Shown here: one piece after another, positions 62,340-64,000 of the stretch
How the letters are laid out: each line of letters opens with the position of its first letter
Position numbering within the stretch: position 1 is the first letter of the stretch
DNA from: Spisula solida
Taxonomy: Eukaryota > Mollusca > Bivalvia > Venerida > Mactridae
DNA: 64,000 bases
Assembly: GCA_947247005.1 (NCBI GenBank)
Contig: OX365949.1
Span: 19,905,130 to 19,969,129 of the forward strand
Reading direction: 5' to 3'
Position numbers and translations under genes: made by a program
The notes under the pieces: generated by a model
What the model saw: only the letters and a program-made list of their open reading frames with translations
The model's database searches: none
Told to the model about the DNA's origin: nothing

Positions 62340-64000
62340 AGTTTGGTTTCGTTGGATTTTTAAGTGTACCAAAATAGTACAGTGATATGGCAATAAAATG
62401 GTCATTAACAATGAGAAAAACAAATACTGATAAAATTACACAATTCATGTAGCAGTATACTTAACTAATGTGGAACTGTTCCTCGCACTGACCAATGTTT
62501 CAAAACGCTGACCAATTTTTCAAAACGCTGACCAGTGTTCATAACTTAATACTTGGAAAGTTAGGGAATAAAATATTGAATTACAGAGCCTACATATTTA
62601 AGCATCAATTCAAGAAAAAAATTAATATCACACCCACAAATCTAGCACAATAAGCAGCAACCATGTGTTTGTTATCGAGAAGAAATAAACAACATCCGCT
62701 CTTGAAATAGTTCTAACAACAAACATTGTTGTCACGGCAACAACTTATATAAAGTTAGTACATGCATTTGCAAAAACAATCTTGGGATTTCTGCAATAGA
62801 GATCATCGATGTTGATTATATACTTTAAAATTAAAACATATTTATAAAGTTGCTGAAGTCAGATGAATATAAAAATCTTAATTTTTAAAAAAAAACTTTC
62901 ATAGTGGCATTGCAATGTACATGCTAATGGATTCAATGCTCCGTTGTGTAATTCCAGAGGAAAGTTCATACAATCCATGAAAACAAGCTTTCTGGGTTAA
63001 CTTTTTGTGAATTGGGTGGTTTCAAACAACAAAAGAGCAACTAAAAACAAGAGTGCCAAAATAAGCCTGTCGTAAGTTGTGATGTCTACAGAGCAGACAA
63101 TGCAAAATTATTCAATTTTATTTAAATTTATACGGACCATAATGCATAGGCTAATTTTCACCAAATTTGTTGGGAATCAGACACAATGCTCAAGATGGAC
63201 AGTTGACAATTTTGTGTGACGTTGTCTTCCCATCCATTCATTTAACAGCACGAAAGTTCCTATAACATGACTTGTGTTCATGGAAAAATAAAAGCATGGT
63301 TCGTTGAAGTAGAATTAATGGTTTATGATATTTAGAGCTGGATCTTCCATTTATGCCATGCGTCCATATAAATTATTTGCTAGATTTGCAGACAATTTGA
63401 TTTCCTAAAACTAATCCACACCATACTGTTAAATGAGGCCATGAAAATAGACAGGTGATTGTTTCAATTTCAAATGAGATCATTGTTCATGAGCATTAGA
63501 GAATATCTAAAAGATGTATACATTTTTTACACTTTAGTCACCAAGTAATACTGCTGATAACTTGGAAGGATAATAAATCTATGCGCTTAATAATACCAAA
63601 AGGGGAGGGCTGTTGCCCAATCCTATTTCATTAGAAATAAAATGTATATTAAACTTATATCAGTACTCTAATAGTATGTCTATTATATAAAAAATATACC
63701 TGGATCTGTAAATCACAAAATCTCTCATTTAATCTACATTTTTAACACGAAATCTCAAATTCAAACGTTACCGATTTGACTTACATGAAACATTTGTTTG
63801 GTTGTTAAAAAATACAAAATAAAACAATATGCCTGAGACTCAGTTTATTATACAAGTTACACATACAAGATTTCACGTAGTCAATGACGACAATAATACA
63901 AAAATGACAATATGAATTAGAAAGTAAAACTAAACAAGAGAATGAAGTTCGAAGAAACTAGTACATGATAGAGCAATGTGTTTCATAGTTACCATAGCAT
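62340..64000. other. Intergenic or UTR-like sequence without recognisable feature
   Basis: AT-rich. No exon, RNA gene or repeat pair supported on either strand; it could be 3' UTR of a gene outside the window. Confidence 0.4.

Overview
The window looks like metazoan nuclear DNA, most likely from a bivalve mollusc. It is AT-rich and intron-dense, packed with short terminal-inverted-repeat elements and dispersed repeats of the 'tccgtccgtccg ... gaaacttggt' type I associate with molluscan genomes. No species call is possible from sequence alone.

Layout: (1) 1-28.2 kb is the 3' three quarters of a WDR7 (rabconnectin-3 beta) gene on the + strand. Seventeen coding exons were joined by splice sites and phase and give 1133 residues; about 350 N-terminal residues lie upstream of the window. 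Intron 15 carries a LINE with two intact overlapping ORFs (20.1-25.7 kb). The other introns hold MITE-like foldbacks, SINE/tRNA-like fragments and dispersed repeats. The last exon's 3' end, stop codon included, is repeated three times in tandem. (2) 28.2-32.8 kb is intergenic, with several minisatellites. (3) 32,817-45,107 appears to be one 12.3 kb non-autonomous transposon: about 240 bp near-identical terminal inverted repeats, a 6 bp target duplication (GATTAT), and an interior made almost wholly of tandem repeats. These include a 25 bp satellite that switches orientation midway, and a nested 2.55 kb element whose empty site survives in neighbouring repeats. (4) 45.9-50.9 kb is a four-exon gene for a divergent fatty-acid-binding-protein-like (iLBP) protein, + strand, with five palindrome-bearing 39 bp repeats just upstream of its start codon. 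(5) 50.9-58.5 kb has two MITE-type foldbacks and a 4.2 kb array of about 100 copies of a 40 bp unit, bounded by inverted copies of a third MITE. (6) 58.5-64 kb has no recognisable gene; it holds a 254 bp direct repeat, two foldbacks, a CCAAT-bearing 41 bp array and an inverted dispersed repeat.

The two genes show no functional link. WDR7 proteins work with DMXL proteins on V-ATPase assembly and endosomal or synaptic vesicle acidification; FABP-like proteins are small cytosolic lipid carriers. Most long open frames in the window outside the LINE are read-throughs of tandem repeats, not genes.
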